Shown: one piece after another, positions 53,849 through 62,913 of the stretch | Layout: every line of letters starts with the position of its first letter | Position numbering within the stretch: the first letter of the stretch is position 1 | Assembly (NCBI GenBank): GCA_964611525.1 | Contig: CAZTAL010000067.1 | Span: 6,262 to 70,261 of the forward strand | Reading direction: 5' to 3' | DNA length: 64,000 nt | From: JAAYJR01 sp964611525 | Lineage (GTDB): Bacteria > Bacteroidota > Bacteroidia > Bacteroidales > Prolixibacteraceae | Notes under the pieces: generated by a model | Told to the model about the DNA's origin: nothing | Database searches by the model: none | The model's input: only the letters and a program-made list of their open reading frames with translations | Translations under genes and position numbers: made by a program

Positions 53849-55623
53849 ATGAAGTTCGTCAACGAATTAAAGGTTTACGTCTTGAACTGCTTAAAAGGGA
53901 TCTGGATGCGTGGTATATTTCCGGAACAGATCCTCACGGAAATGAGTATCTGTCACTCCGATGGCAGACCAGGGAATTTATTTCAGGATTTACTGGTTCA
54001 TATGGATTAGTTATAGTAACTCATGAGGAGGCCGGACTCTGGACAGATCCCCGTTATTTTATTCAGGCTGCCGGACAACTTAAAGGATCGGGAATTAAAA
54101 TGTACAAATTGGGTATTTTCGGTGCATTAACACCGGAATCGTGGCTTTCAAAAAAACTGACGCCAGGGAGCAAATTAGGTTTTGATCCCCAAACATTATC
54201 CGTATCAGAATACCGTAAATTAAATGCAAGGCTGGTAAATTCGGAAATAGATATGATGGAAACTCCTGATTTGTTTGATTATATCTGGAAAAACAGGCCT
54301 GAACTTTCTGATAATTTAATTTTCGAGTTACCAAAAGTATATTCCGGTTTATCCCGCGGGCAGAAACTGCAGATAGCAGTATCGGAAATTAATAAAAATG
54401 ATGCTGATTTGCAGATTATTACTGCCACTGATGAGTTGGCATGGATATTTAATCTGCGTGGCTCTGACGTACCTTACAATCCTATATTTACAGGATATGG
54501 TGTTGTTGGTAAAAATGAATGTTTACTTTTTATTGATAGTGTGAAGGTCCCCCCGGAATTATCGTCTGCCTTTGAAAGAGAAAAGATAGTGCTTCTGGAT
54601 TACAATGAATTTTACAAATGGATAAAGAATGTACGAAACAAGAGAATATTCATTGATCCCTCAACAGTTAATTTTGCAGTTTATAAATCAATAAATGCTG
54701 ATAATGAAATAATTGAAGGGATTTCTGTAATAGCAATGTTAAAAGCACAAAAAAATGCAATTGAACTATGTGGATTTCGTGAGGTTATGAAAAAAGACGG
54801 GGCAGCGCTTGTTGAATTTATATACTGGCTGAAAAAAAATGCCGGGAATAAAGATATTACTGAATATACGGCAGGCCGCAAACTGAATGAATTTCGCTCA
54901 AAACATGAAGGATATATCGGGGAAAGTTTTCCTCCCATTGTGGGCTATAACGGACATGGGGCAATTGTACATTTGGATGTTAGTTCCGAAGATGCCTTAC
55001 CCATTAATACCGGAGGTATTCTGTTGTTTGACTCCGGTGGTCATTATCTTCAGGGGACCACTGATGTTACACGTACTGTAATATTGGGAAATGCAACGAG
55101 GCAACAGAAAATCGACTTCACCCTTGTAATGAAAGGAATGATAGCCTTGTCACTTGCAAAGTTTCCCAAAGGCACAAGAGGATGTAATCTTGATATTTTG
55201 GCACGAAAGGAATTGTGGGCATGCGGACTGAATTATGGTCACGGCACTGGTCACGGAGTAGGTCATTTTTTAAATGTTCATGAAGGTCCTGTGTCTATCC
55301 GTCAGGAGCTTAATGACCTGCCTGTTTTACCCGGTATGGTACTTTCCAATGAACCCGGCCTTTATCGTGAAGGGCAGTACGGGATAAGGATTGAAAATAT
55401 AATTGTCTGTGTAGAAAGAGAAGAAACTGCGTTTGGTACCTTCTTGGGATTCGACACACTTACCCTTTGTCCTGTAGATGTTTCACTTATTGAAATGAGT
55501 CTTTTGGATAAGCGCGAGAAGGAATGGCTTAACAGCTATCACCATCGGGTACGTGATGAGATAAAACCTTTATTGAGAAAAGAGTTGCACGGATTCCTGG
55601 ATGAATTAACAGCGGAAATATAG
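53845..55623 (+). CDS. Xaa-Pro aminopeptidase (aminopeptidase P, M24B), long form
   Basis: 592 residues with two creatinase-like N-terminal domains (1-130 and 150-310) and a pita-bread metalloprotease domain. Metal ligands appear in order: LLFDSGGHYLQGTTDVTRTV (two aspartates), GHGTGHGVGHFLNVHEGP (histidine), LSNEPGLY (glutamate) and GIRIENI (glutamate). It removes N-terminal residues before proline in the cytoplasm, with two divalent metals. Like the eukaryotic cytosolic form, it has the extra domain. It begins four bases inside the NUDIX gene. Confidence 0.95.
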   Translation: MNEVRQRIKGLRLELLKRDLDAWYISGTDPHGNEYLSLRWQTREFISGFTGSYGLVIVTHEEAGLWTDPRYFIQAAGQLKGSGIKMYKLGIFGALTPESWLSKKLTPGSKLGFDPQTLSVSEYRKLNARLVNSEIDMMETPDLFDYIWKNRPELSDNLIFELPKVYSGLSRGQKLQIAVSEINKNDADLQIITATDELAWIFNLRGSDVPYNPIFTGYGVVGKNECLLFIDSVKVPPELSSAFEREKIVLLDYNEFYKWIKNVRNKRIFIDPSTVNFAVYKSINADNEIIEGISVIAMLKAQKNAIELCGFREVMKKDGAALVEFIYWLKKNAGNKDITEYTAGRKLNEFRSKHEGYIGESFPPIVGYNGHGAIVHLDVSSEDALPINTGGILLFDSGGHYLQGTTDVTRTVILGNATRQQKIDFTLVMKGMIALSLAKFPKGTRGCNLDILARKELWACGLNYGHGTGHGVGHFLNVHEGPVSIRQELNDLPVLPGMVLSNEPGLYREGQYGIRIENIIVCVEREETAFGTFLGFDTLTLCPVDVSLIEMSLLDKREKEWLNSYHHRVRDEIKPLLRKELHGFLDELTAEI

Positions 55624-55675
55624 AAATTATTGATAACGAACAGAATACTAATTCATGTCAAGCTAAATTTTTAGT

Positions 55676-55702
55676 CGGGGCAAGAAGGAGACAGTTGCCC
55701 CG
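55676..55702. other. GC-rich hairpin between convergent genes
   Basis: CGGGGCAA (55676-55683) and TTGCCCCG (55695-55702) form a perfect 8-base-pair stem with an 11-base loop, between the aminopeptidase P and WbqC genes. It has no U run on either side, so it may act only as an mRNA stabiliser or a weak terminator. Confidence 0.5.
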
Positions 55703-55832
55703 TGGTAATTCATTGGTATCTCCATATAAGAGTAATCTCAAATATTCAACTCTTTATGCTATAAATCGATAGACTTCTGATACATCTTTTTTTGGTTTTT
55801 TAAAACCCAAATTTTTTTGTGCGTCCTTTGTT

Positions 55833-56489
55833 CTATTCGGAAATGGGGACAGATGATCGTAATATCCGGTAACTGTTAGGTCCTTCATTAAATAACAAAT
55901 CGAGAATGCTAAGATTAGGCACGAAACCGAATTTTTCCGAAAATACCTGAGTATATTTCATTGGTTTAAACAAGGGATCCGGTTTAACTTTATGTTTTTT
56001 TGGTGAAAATGTTTCTCTCAAGTTAAGAGCATTGACCGGAATATCTTCAAAATCATTGGTCATGGTAAGTGTGTTATCAATTTCCAGCAGTTCACATATT
56101 TTTTCATTTATTGCAAGATTCATATCAAGAAGGTATTCACGTTTTTTTGTAAAAAACGGATATATATCATCTTTATAGTATTTAAAAAAAGGTGAGGAAT
56201 TGTACGCTGAGAATATAGCCCTCCAATGGTTTCGCTGCCAATCCGTATCATAAGAGATTTTCGTATCCTTAATAAGAATTTTTGGTCTCCTTCCTTTTAT
56301 TACAGGCACTATAAGTGCTACAGGACCGTTAGCGCCTAATATTTCACAGCGGTTGCGATAAGTTTGTTTGGAATAATTTTCGAATTTTTCGATATATATT
56401 TTCTTGTGCAGGATTATTTTCGAATAAAACTGAACCGGGGCGAAATAAGCTGTGCTAAGTAATGCAGGGCGGAATATTGCCATAATCAT
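55833..56489 (-). CDS. WbqC-family protein
   Basis: 218 residues matching the WbqC family (PF08889) over its whole length: LLSTAYFAPVQFYSKI, YIEKFENYSKQTYRNRCEIL, LIVPVIKGRRPKILIKDTKIS and WQRNHWRAIFSAYNSSPFF. Members are found in O-antigen and other surface-glycan loci, and their activity is not defined. Here it is the last gene after dapB, lepB and lapA. It overlaps lapA's stop codon by four bases. Confidence 0.87.
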   Translation of the reverse strand: MIMAIFRPALLSTAYFAPVQFYSKIILHKKIYIEKFENYSKQTYRNRCEILGANGPVALIVPVIKGRRPKILIKDTKISYDTDWQRNHWRAIFSAYNSSPFFKYYKDDIYPFFTKKREYLLDMNLAINEKICELLEIDNTLTMTNDFEDIPVNALNLRETFSPKKHKVKPDPLFKPMKYTQVFSEKFGFVPNLSILDLLFNEGPNSYRILRSSVPISE

Positions 56490-56833
56490 TCCCCGAAAAA
56501 CGACCGATCATTATTATCGTCTGTATCTGTATCCAGTTCAATTCCTTCGGGACCTGTTTTTTCAGGTTTCTGGTAAGATTCAGTCTTTTTTTCTAGTTTC
56601 ATGATAGTTTTTATAGCCCTTCTATAGTCCTTTTTTAGTTTCCATGTATGGGGATAAAAATATAATGCTGCAATAAGGTAACCCAGTACTACACAACATA
56701 TAAGTACCAGTACAAGGGGAGCACTGTTGATTTCCCAAAAGAATACTGTGATAGAAACCTCAAAAGAATTTTGTAATGTAAATATCACCAGCAAAATAGC
56801 CAGTATAAGAACTACTATAATAACGGCATGCAT
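56486..56833 (-). CDS. LapA-domain (DUF1049) membrane protein
   Basis: 115 residues. It has two membrane segments (VIIVVLILAILLVIFTLQN and LVLVLICCVVLGYLIAALYF) and the family pattern TLQNSFEVSITVFFWEINSAPLVL. A coiled-coil cytoplasmic helix (LKKDYRRAIKTIMKLEKKTES) and an acidic tail follow. LapA is a partner of LapB in regulating LPS synthesis in E. coli. Here it is inserted between lepB and wbqC, and it overlaps the latter by four bases. The function is inferred from the domain. Confidence 0.83.
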   Translation of the reverse strand: MHAVIIVVLILAILLVIFTLQNSFEVSITVFFWEINSAPLVLVLICCVVLGYLIAALYFYPHTWKLKKDYRRAIKTIMKLEKKTESYQKPEKTGPEGIELDTDTDDNNDRSFFGE

Positions 56834-56951
56834 CTTATTTGATTATATTAATAATTTAACAATCATGCTTTTTTCTTTGAATTTTACTTCGAATATATAA
56901 AAAAAGGACAATAGATTTCAAAAATAATTTTAAAAGTTAAGAGTATTAATT

Positions 56952-58295
56952 TCAATGGACTGCCCGGAACATCCTTCTTAGACGTATCTTATTAATAAAC
57001 GTTTTGTCCTTATCGAGTGAAAGCCAGATAAAACTTGCCTTTCCGACTATATGATCTTCCGGTACAAAACCCCAGAAACGTGAATCTGCCGAATTGTGCC
57101 GATTATCGCCCATCATCCAGTAATAATCCATTTCAAAAGTATAACTTTTTACTTCCTCTCCGTTTATATATATCTTATCATTATCTGTTTCCAGTTCATT
57201 ATTTTCATAAACATCTATTATTCTCCTGTAAAGCGATAGATTATCGATTGTCAGATTAACCGTTTCACCTTTTGACGGTATTTTAATTGGTCCGAAGTTG
57301 TCCACATTCCATGGATAGCGTTCATTTTGTGGAAAAATATTAGGATCCCATACCCCTGCCTCTCTTATAGTATTTTCCACTGAGGTAACATTTGTGAATG
57401 TTTTTAGCTTTTCTACCATAGAGTCTGTAAGGGGAAACAAATATCTTTCACTAGAGAAGACGGTGCGATCGTTTTCGGCAATACGAAGTCGATCAAGTGC
57501 CCTGGGATTTATCGAAGTCCCGTTTGTTTTAACAATGTAATTGTGCTGTATTCCCTCGAAATCTTTCATAGGTTCTCTGTTTACCATGACCTGACCATTG
57601 GCCATTTTTATTTCGTCTCCCGGTATTCCTATACATCTTTTAATATAATTTTCCCTTTTGTCAACCGGCCTGGCAACAACTTCTCCAAAGTTGCGGACAT
57701 CATTCCAAATCCGTTCCCGGCCGTATGTCCTGACCAGTTGGTAATAGCTTTGATTTTGCATGTTGAGCGCCACCGTATCACCTTCCGGAAAATGAAATAC
57801 CACAATGTCGTTATTTTTTACTTTTCCAAAGCCTTGGAGCCGTCTGTAAGGATTTTTAATCCATTCCACATATGATTTTTTAGTTCGTGAAAGAGGTAAT
57901 GTATTATGAACAAACGGAAATGAAAGAGGTGTATTGGGTACTTTCGGACCATAAGCCACTTTGCTCACAAAAAGATAATCGCCTACCATCATTGATTTTT
58001 CCATTGAAGAAGTTGGTATAGTGTAAGCCTCTATGAAGAACATACGAATAAAAGTAGCCGCAATGACGGCAAAGATAATTGCATCTATCCATTCTATAAT
58101 TTTGGTTTGTTGTCCACCTGGGGGATTTTTCTTTTTCCAGAATGCCCAATGAACTTTTTCAGTGATATAGATATCGAAAATCACTGCAAGTCCGATAAGC
58201 CACCAGAAATTACCGAGCCAGATAATCCATAGTGTATAGAGAGCTCCGACTGTAATAAATTTAAACCACTTGTTTGTCAATATTTCTTTTATCAT
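56952..58295 (-). CDS. lepB: Signal peptidase I, long Bacteroidota type
   Basis: 447 residues, well above the size of E. coli LepB (about 320). N-terminal membrane helices (about 10-45 and 65-85) precede the S26 domain: catalytic serine in PTSSMEKSMMVGD, the KR-containing IKRCIGIPGDEIKMANGQVM with the general-base lysine, and the MMGDNRHNSADSRFWG box E. It removes signal peptides of exported proteins at the inner membrane. It follows dapB by ten bases. Long insertions (about 150-330) are usual in this phylum. Confidence 0.95.
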   Translation of the reverse strand: MIKEILTNKWFKFITVGALYTLWIIWLGNFWWLIGLAVIFDIYITEKVHWAFWKKKNPPGGQQTKIIEWIDAIIFAVIAATFIRMFFIEAYTIPTSSMEKSMMVGDYLFVSKVAYGPKVPNTPLSFPFVHNTLPLSRTKKSYVEWIKNPYRRLQGFGKVKNNDIVVFHFPEGDTVALNMQNQSYYQLVRTYGRERIWNDVRNFGEVVARPVDKRENYIKRCIGIPGDEIKMANGQVMVNREPMKDFEGIQHNYIVKTNGTSINPRALDRLRIAENDRTVFSSERYLFPLTDSMVEKLKTFTNVTSVENTIREAGVWDPNIFPQNERYPWNVDNFGPIKIPSKGETVNLTIDNLSLYRRIIDVYENNELETDNDKIYINGEEVKSYTFEMDYYWMMGDNRHNSADSRFWGFVPEDHIVGKASFIWLSLDKDKTFINKIRLRRMFRAVH

Positions 58296-58305
58296 TGCTA
58301 TTGAT

Positions 58306-59022
58306 TTAAATTTTCAGTAAGTCTTTCATATTCAGGATACCTTTTTTACCTATACAATATTCGGCCGCCAAAACAGCACCTAGTGCCAATCCTTGCCGGC
58401 TTTTTGCACTATGGGTGATTTCAATATAATCCACTTTTGAGTCATACTTAATAGTATGTGTACCTACTACCGTTCCTTCTCTTTTCGATTTAACAGGTAA
58501 TTCATTTTTTTCAGGTTCATTCTTGTCAGTCCACTTGTCTTTGCCCTGTATAATTCCCGTCATATCCTCTGCAAGTTTAATGGCTGTTCCGCTAGGTGCA
58601 TCGAGTTTCTGGACGTGATGCACTTCTGTTATTTGTGGATCATACTCAGGATGAGAAGACATTAGCTCTGCGAGTTTTTTATTCAGTTCGAAGAACAGGT
58701 TAACGCCAACTGAGAAATTGCTTTCATAAAAAAATGTGCCATTTGTTTCTTCGCATTTTTTATGAACCTCATCCTTTCGCGAAAGCCAGCCTGTGGTTCC
58801 GCTCACCACGGGAATACCGGCCTCAAAGCATTTAAAGTAGTTTTCTACACATGATTCCGGAATAGTGAATTCTATTGCTACATCACATTCAGAAAGATTT
58901 TCACGGAATAAATCTTCCTGATTATCAATGTCGATTATCAGTGGAATTTCATGTCCGCGTGACAAGGCAATTTTTTCAATTTCCTTACCCATTTTACCGT
59001 ATCCTATAAGTGCTAATTTCAT
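58306..59022 (-). CDS. dapB: 4-hydroxy-tetrahydrodipicolinate reductase
   Basis: 238 residues. The Rossmann GYGKMGKEIE, FTIPESCVEN, VVSGTTGW and the catalytic EVHHVQKLDAPSGTAIKLAE segments are present (His-His-Lys for hydride and substrate binding). It reduces HTPA to tetrahydrodipicolinate in lysine and meso-diaminopimelate synthesis, feeding peptidoglycan. First gene of dapB-lepB-lapA-wbqC, with a promoter at 59082-59112. Confidence 0.96.
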   Translation of the reverse strand: MKLALIGYGKMGKEIEKIALSRGHEIPLIIDIDNQEDLFRENLSECDVAIEFTIPESCVENYFKCFEAGIPVVSGTTGWLSRKDEVHKKCEETNGTFFYESNFSVGVNLFFELNKKLAELMSSHPEYDPQITEVHHVQKLDAPSGTAIKLAEDMTGIIQGKDKWTDKNEPEKNELPVKSKREGTVVGTHTIKYDSKVDYIEITHSAKSRQGLALGAVLAAEYCIGKKGILNMKDLLKI

Positions 59023-59309
59023 GTATTTAAAATTTTATAATTGTTTTATCTCCGGATGTCGTCGTCCGGTAAAAGAATGTGCAAATATATTAATAAGCTG
59101 ATTATTATTCAATTAATAAAAATGTTTGATTAAACTTGATGCTTAAAAAGTTTTAAAATGCAAAATATTAATAATCAAATAATAATATATGATCATAAAT
59201 ACTATTAAAAAATAATCCACAAATATATAATATTACTCAGAGGATATCCATAAACGAATGGAAGTTTATGATTATTTTGTGTTTGTCTTTAAGTCCTGAG
59301 GCAGTTTAA
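59023..59309. other. Intergenic region with dapB promoter
   Basis: No gene. It contains the dapB promoter at its left side, and AT-rich sequence continues to the M23 remnant. Confidence 0.4.
59082..59112 (-). promoter_or_regulatory. Promoter of dapB-lepB-lapA-wbqC
   Basis: On the minus strand TTG (59112-59110), a 20-base spacer and TATATTTG (59089-59082) fit the phylum consensus, except that the upstream box has A in its first position (ATTG). The leader would be about 55 bases. Confidence 0.6.
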
Positions 59310-59669
59310 TTAATACCTAAAAACTGGTATCATGCATGGAATAACAGCATTACTGTTCTTCAACCCGATGGTACTCTGATCTGTTACCATAATATAAGAG
59401 CAGGCAGGAATAAAAAAATAAAGATCGGGGGAAAAGTATATGCCGGAGAGCCGATTGGGAGTATAGTTGCGTCTTCAGAAGAATTGATAATACTGATCTT
59501 TCAGCATAGTTTGAACTCAGAAGAATTAAGGTTTATAATACCTCAGTTTGTGATAGGTAAGGGAGAACAGGAAGTATTGTTCACATCAAAAGAATATACT
59601 GTAATACATCCTGAAAAGATAAGGGCCAAGGAAATGACCAAAAGAGAATTCAGAAAAATATTACGATAA
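59310..59669 (+). pseudogene. Remnant of an M23-like peptidase
   Basis: An open stretch of 119 codons, from just after an in-frame TAA at 59307 to TAA at 59667, with no ATG for its first 58 codons. The translation, WYHAWNNSITVLQPDGTLIC then YHNIRAGRN, KIKIGGKVYAGEPIGSI and the C-terminal VLFTSKEYTVIHPEKIRAK, resembles the latter part of a LytM/M23 metallopeptidase. The active-site HxH is lost (only FQHS remains) and the N-terminal metal ligands are gone. It is a decayed fragment, or less likely a new short protein. The family call rests on pattern similarity. Confidence 0.55.
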
Positions 59670-59830
59670 AAATGAAATCTGGATTCAGGTATTTGGATGA
59701 TGTTAAAAGGGTTACTAGCGGATCGTATGATCCTTATTCAGAATAACTCTAAAAATGTTGTGTTAAAGCCGATCTCCACCAGCTGAAATATTTGGATTCC
59801 AGTTTTTCTATTGATGGGAATGGAATGTTT

Positions 59831-60700
59831 TTACGGTAGCATAGGGAATAATCTCCTTATCTCCTCATCCGAAGGGTGTCTGCCATATTCACATATTTCA
59901 AATGCTTCTGCAACTTGTGCCGCATTGCCTCTTTCGTGACCATACCATTTAATAAGTGATTTTCTTACTTCATCTGAAATTGCCGGTTTTCTTCTATTAG
60001 CCAGATATTTTAAACGTCCTTCTTCCGTTTCAGGCACTTCGTCAAGCCTGCCGCCAAGCCAAGGAAGCCACTCGAAAAATTGCGATTCGTGAGCTGCTAC
60101 GCCATAAATTTTTTTATCAAAAACATCAGTAATATCTATTGCTATATCAGGATGAAAAGGATAAGGCTTTTTGAAATGATCATGTGAATATAAGAAAACA
60201 GGATTTTTTTTCAGGGCGGGAACGTCTGATACCACGTTAGGTACAGTTACCATGAAAGCAGCATCCTGTATTAAGATCGATGTGTTCCGGTGATCGGGAT
60301 GGTAATCATAAGGACGGTGACTAATTACAATATCTGCTTTCCATTTTCTTATCATTCTGATTACTTCAAGCCTGTTTTCCAATGTGGGCATTAATTCACC
60401 ATCGTGATTATCAAGGACAATGTATTCTACGCCCATTCTTCTGCCCGATTCTTTTGCTTCAGCACGTCTGATCTTTGCCAGTGCTCCTCCCCCTTTCCGG
60501 TAATGGCCGGCATCGCCGTTCGTTAATGAAACAAACATGACATTATGGCCCGCTTCGGCAAATAAGACGGCCGTACCTCCTGCATCTACATCGCAATCGT
60601 CAGGATGAGCTCCGATTACTATTACATTTAATGGTTCTTGAGAATAAACTAATGTGTAAGCGACGATTAACTGAAAGATAATTAGTAGAAATTTTTTCAT
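59831..60700 (-). CDS. PIG-L family deacetylase
   Basis: 289 residues. A signal peptide (FLLIIFQLIVAYTLVYSQ) precedes the PIG-L (LmbE-like) domain. The zinc ligands are in IGAHPDDCDVDAGGT and HRPYDYHPDHRNTS. The domain also contains RAEAKESGRRMGVEYIVLDN. It hydrolyses an N-acetyl group from a sugar derivative; the exact substrate is unknown, but secretion points to an extracytoplasmic glycan. It sits alone between the M23 remnant and the TatD gene. A -7 element lies about 40 bases upstream. Confidence 0.93.
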   Translation of the reverse strand: MKKFLLIIFQLIVAYTLVYSQEPLNVIVIGAHPDDCDVDAGGTAVLFAEAGHNVMFVSLTNGDAGHYRKGGGALAKIRRAEAKESGRRMGVEYIVLDNHDGELMPTLENRLEVIRMIRKWKADIVISHRPYDYHPDHRNTSILIQDAAFMVTVPNVVSDVPALKKNPVFLYSHDHFKKPYPFHPDIAIDITDVFDKKIYGVAAHESQFFEWLPWLGGRLDEVPETEEGRLKYLANRRKPAISDEVRKSLIKWYGHERGNAAQVAEAFEICEYGRHPSDEEIRRLFPMLP

Positions 60701-60737
60701 TTTTGTTTGTTTTGATCAATAATTGTTAAACAGACCT

Positions 60738-60745
60738 CAAATTTA
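60738..60745 (-). promoter_or_regulatory. -7 promoter element of the PIG-L gene
   Basis: On the minus strand TAAATTTG fits TAnnTTTG, with no clear -33 element. The leader would be about 30 bases. Confidence 0.4.
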
Positions 60746-61018
60746 ATTTAATTTTGTAAATTTTTATCTGAAATCATTTTAAATAAGTTCTGTGGTTTAT
60801 AAAATTTAAGTCTTGGCAAATGAAAAAATAAGTATAAGTTTGAAACTTTGTAATTACATGCAGGTCATCAGCCCGATGAAATAACTCTTTCGAGGGCAGT
60901 GCCGATATGCCAGATTACTTCTTACCTTTTCCGGCCGGCATTTATTATTTTCCAATTAGCAGAATTACTATGTATACCAGGAAACTCATTATAATCTTGA
61001 AGAAATCAGATAGTACTG

Positions 61019-61050
61019 TTGTACTTTCTGTGCGATTAATCGTAATTTTG
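61019..61050 (+). promoter_or_regulatory. Promoter of the TatD gene
   Basis: TTG (61019-61021), a 21-base spacer and TAATTTTG (61043-61050) fit the consensus. The leader would be about 60 bases. Confidence 0.55.
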
Positions 61051-61118
61051 TTATCAAATGAGTAAAAATTGGGATTTTATAAATAAAAAAATTTTGAATT
61101 AATTAGATATCTGCTTTG

Positions 61119-61802
61119 ATGAACACTATACCCTTTATTGATATTCACACCCATTTATTACGCCAGGAGTGGGACATTGTTACTGTAAGAAATATATATC
61201 CCGGGGGAGCGATACCTGCCTTCACCGGAAAAGATTTTTTTTCAGTGGGATTGCATCCGTGGGAAATCAGATCACGGAATGAAAACAATGAATTGTTAGT
61301 CATGATGGAGGACGCACTAGAGATTGATCATGTGATTTTTATTGGTGAATGTGGTCTGGATAAGCGTGTGGAGACTGATTTTGATGAGCAGTTGCGTGTA
61401 TTTGAAGCACAAGCCTTTATAGCTGAAGAATATAAAAAACCTTTAATAATTCATTGTGTTAAGGCATATTATGAGGTTATTGCAATGTATAAAAAAATCC
61501 ATCCTTCTGTTCCATGGATTTTCCATGCCTACTCGGGAAACATGGAGATTTCAAAGCAATTGGTCAAAAAGAATATTTTTTTCTCTTTCGGTAAAATCCT
61601 TTTTAAAGATAATGCAAGAGCAATTGATTCATTTTTATACTTGCCGCTGAATAAAATATATTTCGAGACAGATGTAGATGAGAGGGATATCCGGAAGGTA
61701 TACAACAGGGGAGCTGAACTGAAAAATATTTCTCTCGAACAGCTTAAATTGTCGATCTGGGAAAATTTTAACCGAATTGAAAATATAAGTTTTAATATCT
61801 GA
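61119..61802 (+). CDS. TatD-family metal-dependent hydrolase
   Basis: 227 residues from the ATG at 61119; a TTG three bases upstream adds nothing. The metal-binding residues of the TIM barrel are all seen: IDIHTHLL (HxH), FIGECGLDKR (glutamate), LIIHCVKAYYEV (histidine), WIFHAYSGN (histidine) and YFETDVDE (aspartate). TatD proteins are nucleases or other phosphodiesterases. The protein is slightly shorter than TatD proper (about 260). It is a single-gene unit. Confidence 0.92.
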   Translation: MNTIPFIDIHTHLLRQEWDIVTVRNIYPGGAIPAFTGKDFFSVGLHPWEIRSRNENNELLVMMEDALEIDHVIFIGECGLDKRVETDFDEQLRVFEAQAFIAEEYKKPLIIHCVKAYYEVIAMYKKIHPSVPWIFHAYSGNMEISKQLVKKNIFFSFGKILFKDNARAIDSFLYLPLNKIYFETDVDERDIRKVYNRGAELKNISLEQLKLSIWENFNRIENISFNI

Positions 61803-62211
61803 GTATGCTCCGGTTTTTGGTTGTTTTATAGCAAGTGTAGTAATAAACGATTTGTGTTAATGTAAATATAAATAGGTATCATTTTTTCATATGAGAGAAA
61901 GATGGAATCTTTTTTTTTAAAATGTTTGATAATTCCATTTTTAGTTTAACTTTGTAGCGTTAATTAAACGACGATTTTAAATTTATAACGAATTTTAATT
62001 GTTTGGGAGTTAGCAATTTGGTCTTTTTTTGTTGAAATTTTTAGGTTTTCTGCTATCAGGCATGGTTATCCTTCCTCGTTTTTCACCACGATTTATTTTG
62101 GTTTCAGAAATTTTTCAATTTTTTAATTCATCTAAATCCGGAAATAAAACAGTCCATGGGTTAAATGGCTTTGTTGGCAGAAACTGTAATATTAATTTTA
62201 AATAGTTACAA
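61803..62211 (+). other. Long leader region of the RNA-binding-protein gene
   Basis: If transcription starts near 61960, the leader is about 250 bases. It has several poly-U tracts (LTTTTTT-type runs at about 62019 and 62108) and no open reading frame of note. Long leaders before RRM or cold-shock genes often control translation with temperature or by the protein's own binding. No specific fold was identified. Confidence 0.5.
61925..61954 (+). promoter_or_regulatory. Promoter of the RRM/cold-shock genes
   Basis: TTTG (61925-61928), an 18-base spacer and TAACTTTG (61947-61954). Both elements match; the spacer is one base short of the usual 19-21. Confidence 0.65.
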
Positions 62212-62511
62212 ATGAACATTTATGTTGGAAATCTTCCTTATAATATAGTAGAGGAAGATTTGAGAGAAATTTTTGAAGAGTATGGCGAAGTTGCTTCGGT
62301 CAAGATTATTTCTGATAAATTAACCGGACGCAGCAAGGGTTTTGGTTTTGTAGAAATGGATGATGACCAGGAAGCCAATAAAGCCATCGAAGAACTTAAC
62401 AATGCTGAATTGAGCGGACGTAACATCAGAGTTAATGAATCCCGCCCAAGGTCAAACGACTCCAGAGGAGGTAATCGCAGAGGTTCTTATAACAAAGGTG
62501 GTCGTTACTAA
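62212..62511 (+). CDS. RRM-type RNA-binding protein
   Basis: 99 residues. A single RRM (1-80): RNP-2 IYVGNL and RNP-1 KGFGFVEM, plus a Gly/Arg/Asn-rich tail (SRGGNRRGSYNKGGRY) typical of bacterial cold-inducible RRM proteins. It probably binds single-stranded RNA and acts in cold or stress adaptation. It lies 11 bases before a cold-shock gene in the same direction, so the two are co-expressed. A long leader of about 250 bases suggests post-transcriptional control. Confidence 0.95.
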   Translation: MNIYVGNLPYNIVEEDLREIFEEYGEVASVKIISDKLTGRSKGFGFVEMDDDQEANKAIEELNNAELSGRNIRVNESRPRSNDSRGGNRRGSYNKGGRY

Positions 62512-62522
62512 TAATCATTCTT

Positions 62523-62720
62523 ATGCAAGGAAAAGTAAAATGGTATGATGCTGTTAAAGGTTATGGATTTATTCATACTGAAGAGGATAAAGATGTTTTT
62601 GTGCATCGTACAGGAATTAAGGATGCGCAGTTTGGACTTGAAACTGACCAGGCCGTGCAATTTGAAATTAAAGAAAGCGACCGGGGACCGGTAGCTTTTA
62701 ATGTGGAAATTATCGAATGA
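62523..62720 (+). CDS. Cold-shock protein (CspA family)
   Basis: 65 residues, a whole cold-shock domain: MQGKVKWYDAVKGYGFIHTE with RNP-1 KGYGFI, and RNP-2 VFVHRTGI. It acts as an RNA chaperone that melts mRNA structure. The second gene of a two-gene operon with the RRM protein. A terminator follows at 62877. Confidence 0.96.
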   Translation: MQGKVKWYDAVKGYGFIHTEEDKDVFVHRTGIKDAQFGLETDQAVQFEIKESDRGPVAFNVEIIE

Positions 62721-62876
62721 AACGAGCATGTTCTTTTTTAATCAAAAATTGCACAAAAGTGTATGATTTAAAAAGAATATGCGAGAACGAAGTGGTTCCA
62801 TGGGTTCTCAAATTTTTAATTAGTTTATTTATAAATAATTATAAAATTTTAAACACATGAATTATAGCGCTTAGTA

Positions 62877-62908
62877 AAAAAGGCTCTGTTTTAACAGGGC
62901 TTTTTTTT
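62877..62908. terminator. Bidirectional terminator
   Basis: The stem formed by AAG-CTCTGTT and AACAGGG-CTT (one bulged G, one G-T pair) is flanked by an A run on the left and eight T on the right. It can stop both the cold-shock operon and the degraded gene on the other strand. Confidence 0.75.
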
Positions 62909-62913
62909 GATTA

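Larger units (their letters stand above)
60701..61118. other. Divergent intergenic region of PIG-L and TatD genes
   Basis: No gene in 418 bases. It carries promoter elements for both flanking genes (minus at 60738-60745, plus at 61019-61050). I see nothing else in the middle part. Confidence 0.45.

Noticed and set aside
59719..59732. Short palindrome GGATCGTATGATCC as an insertion-sequence end.
   Set aside because: Only one copy, with no transposase or matching partner nearby.
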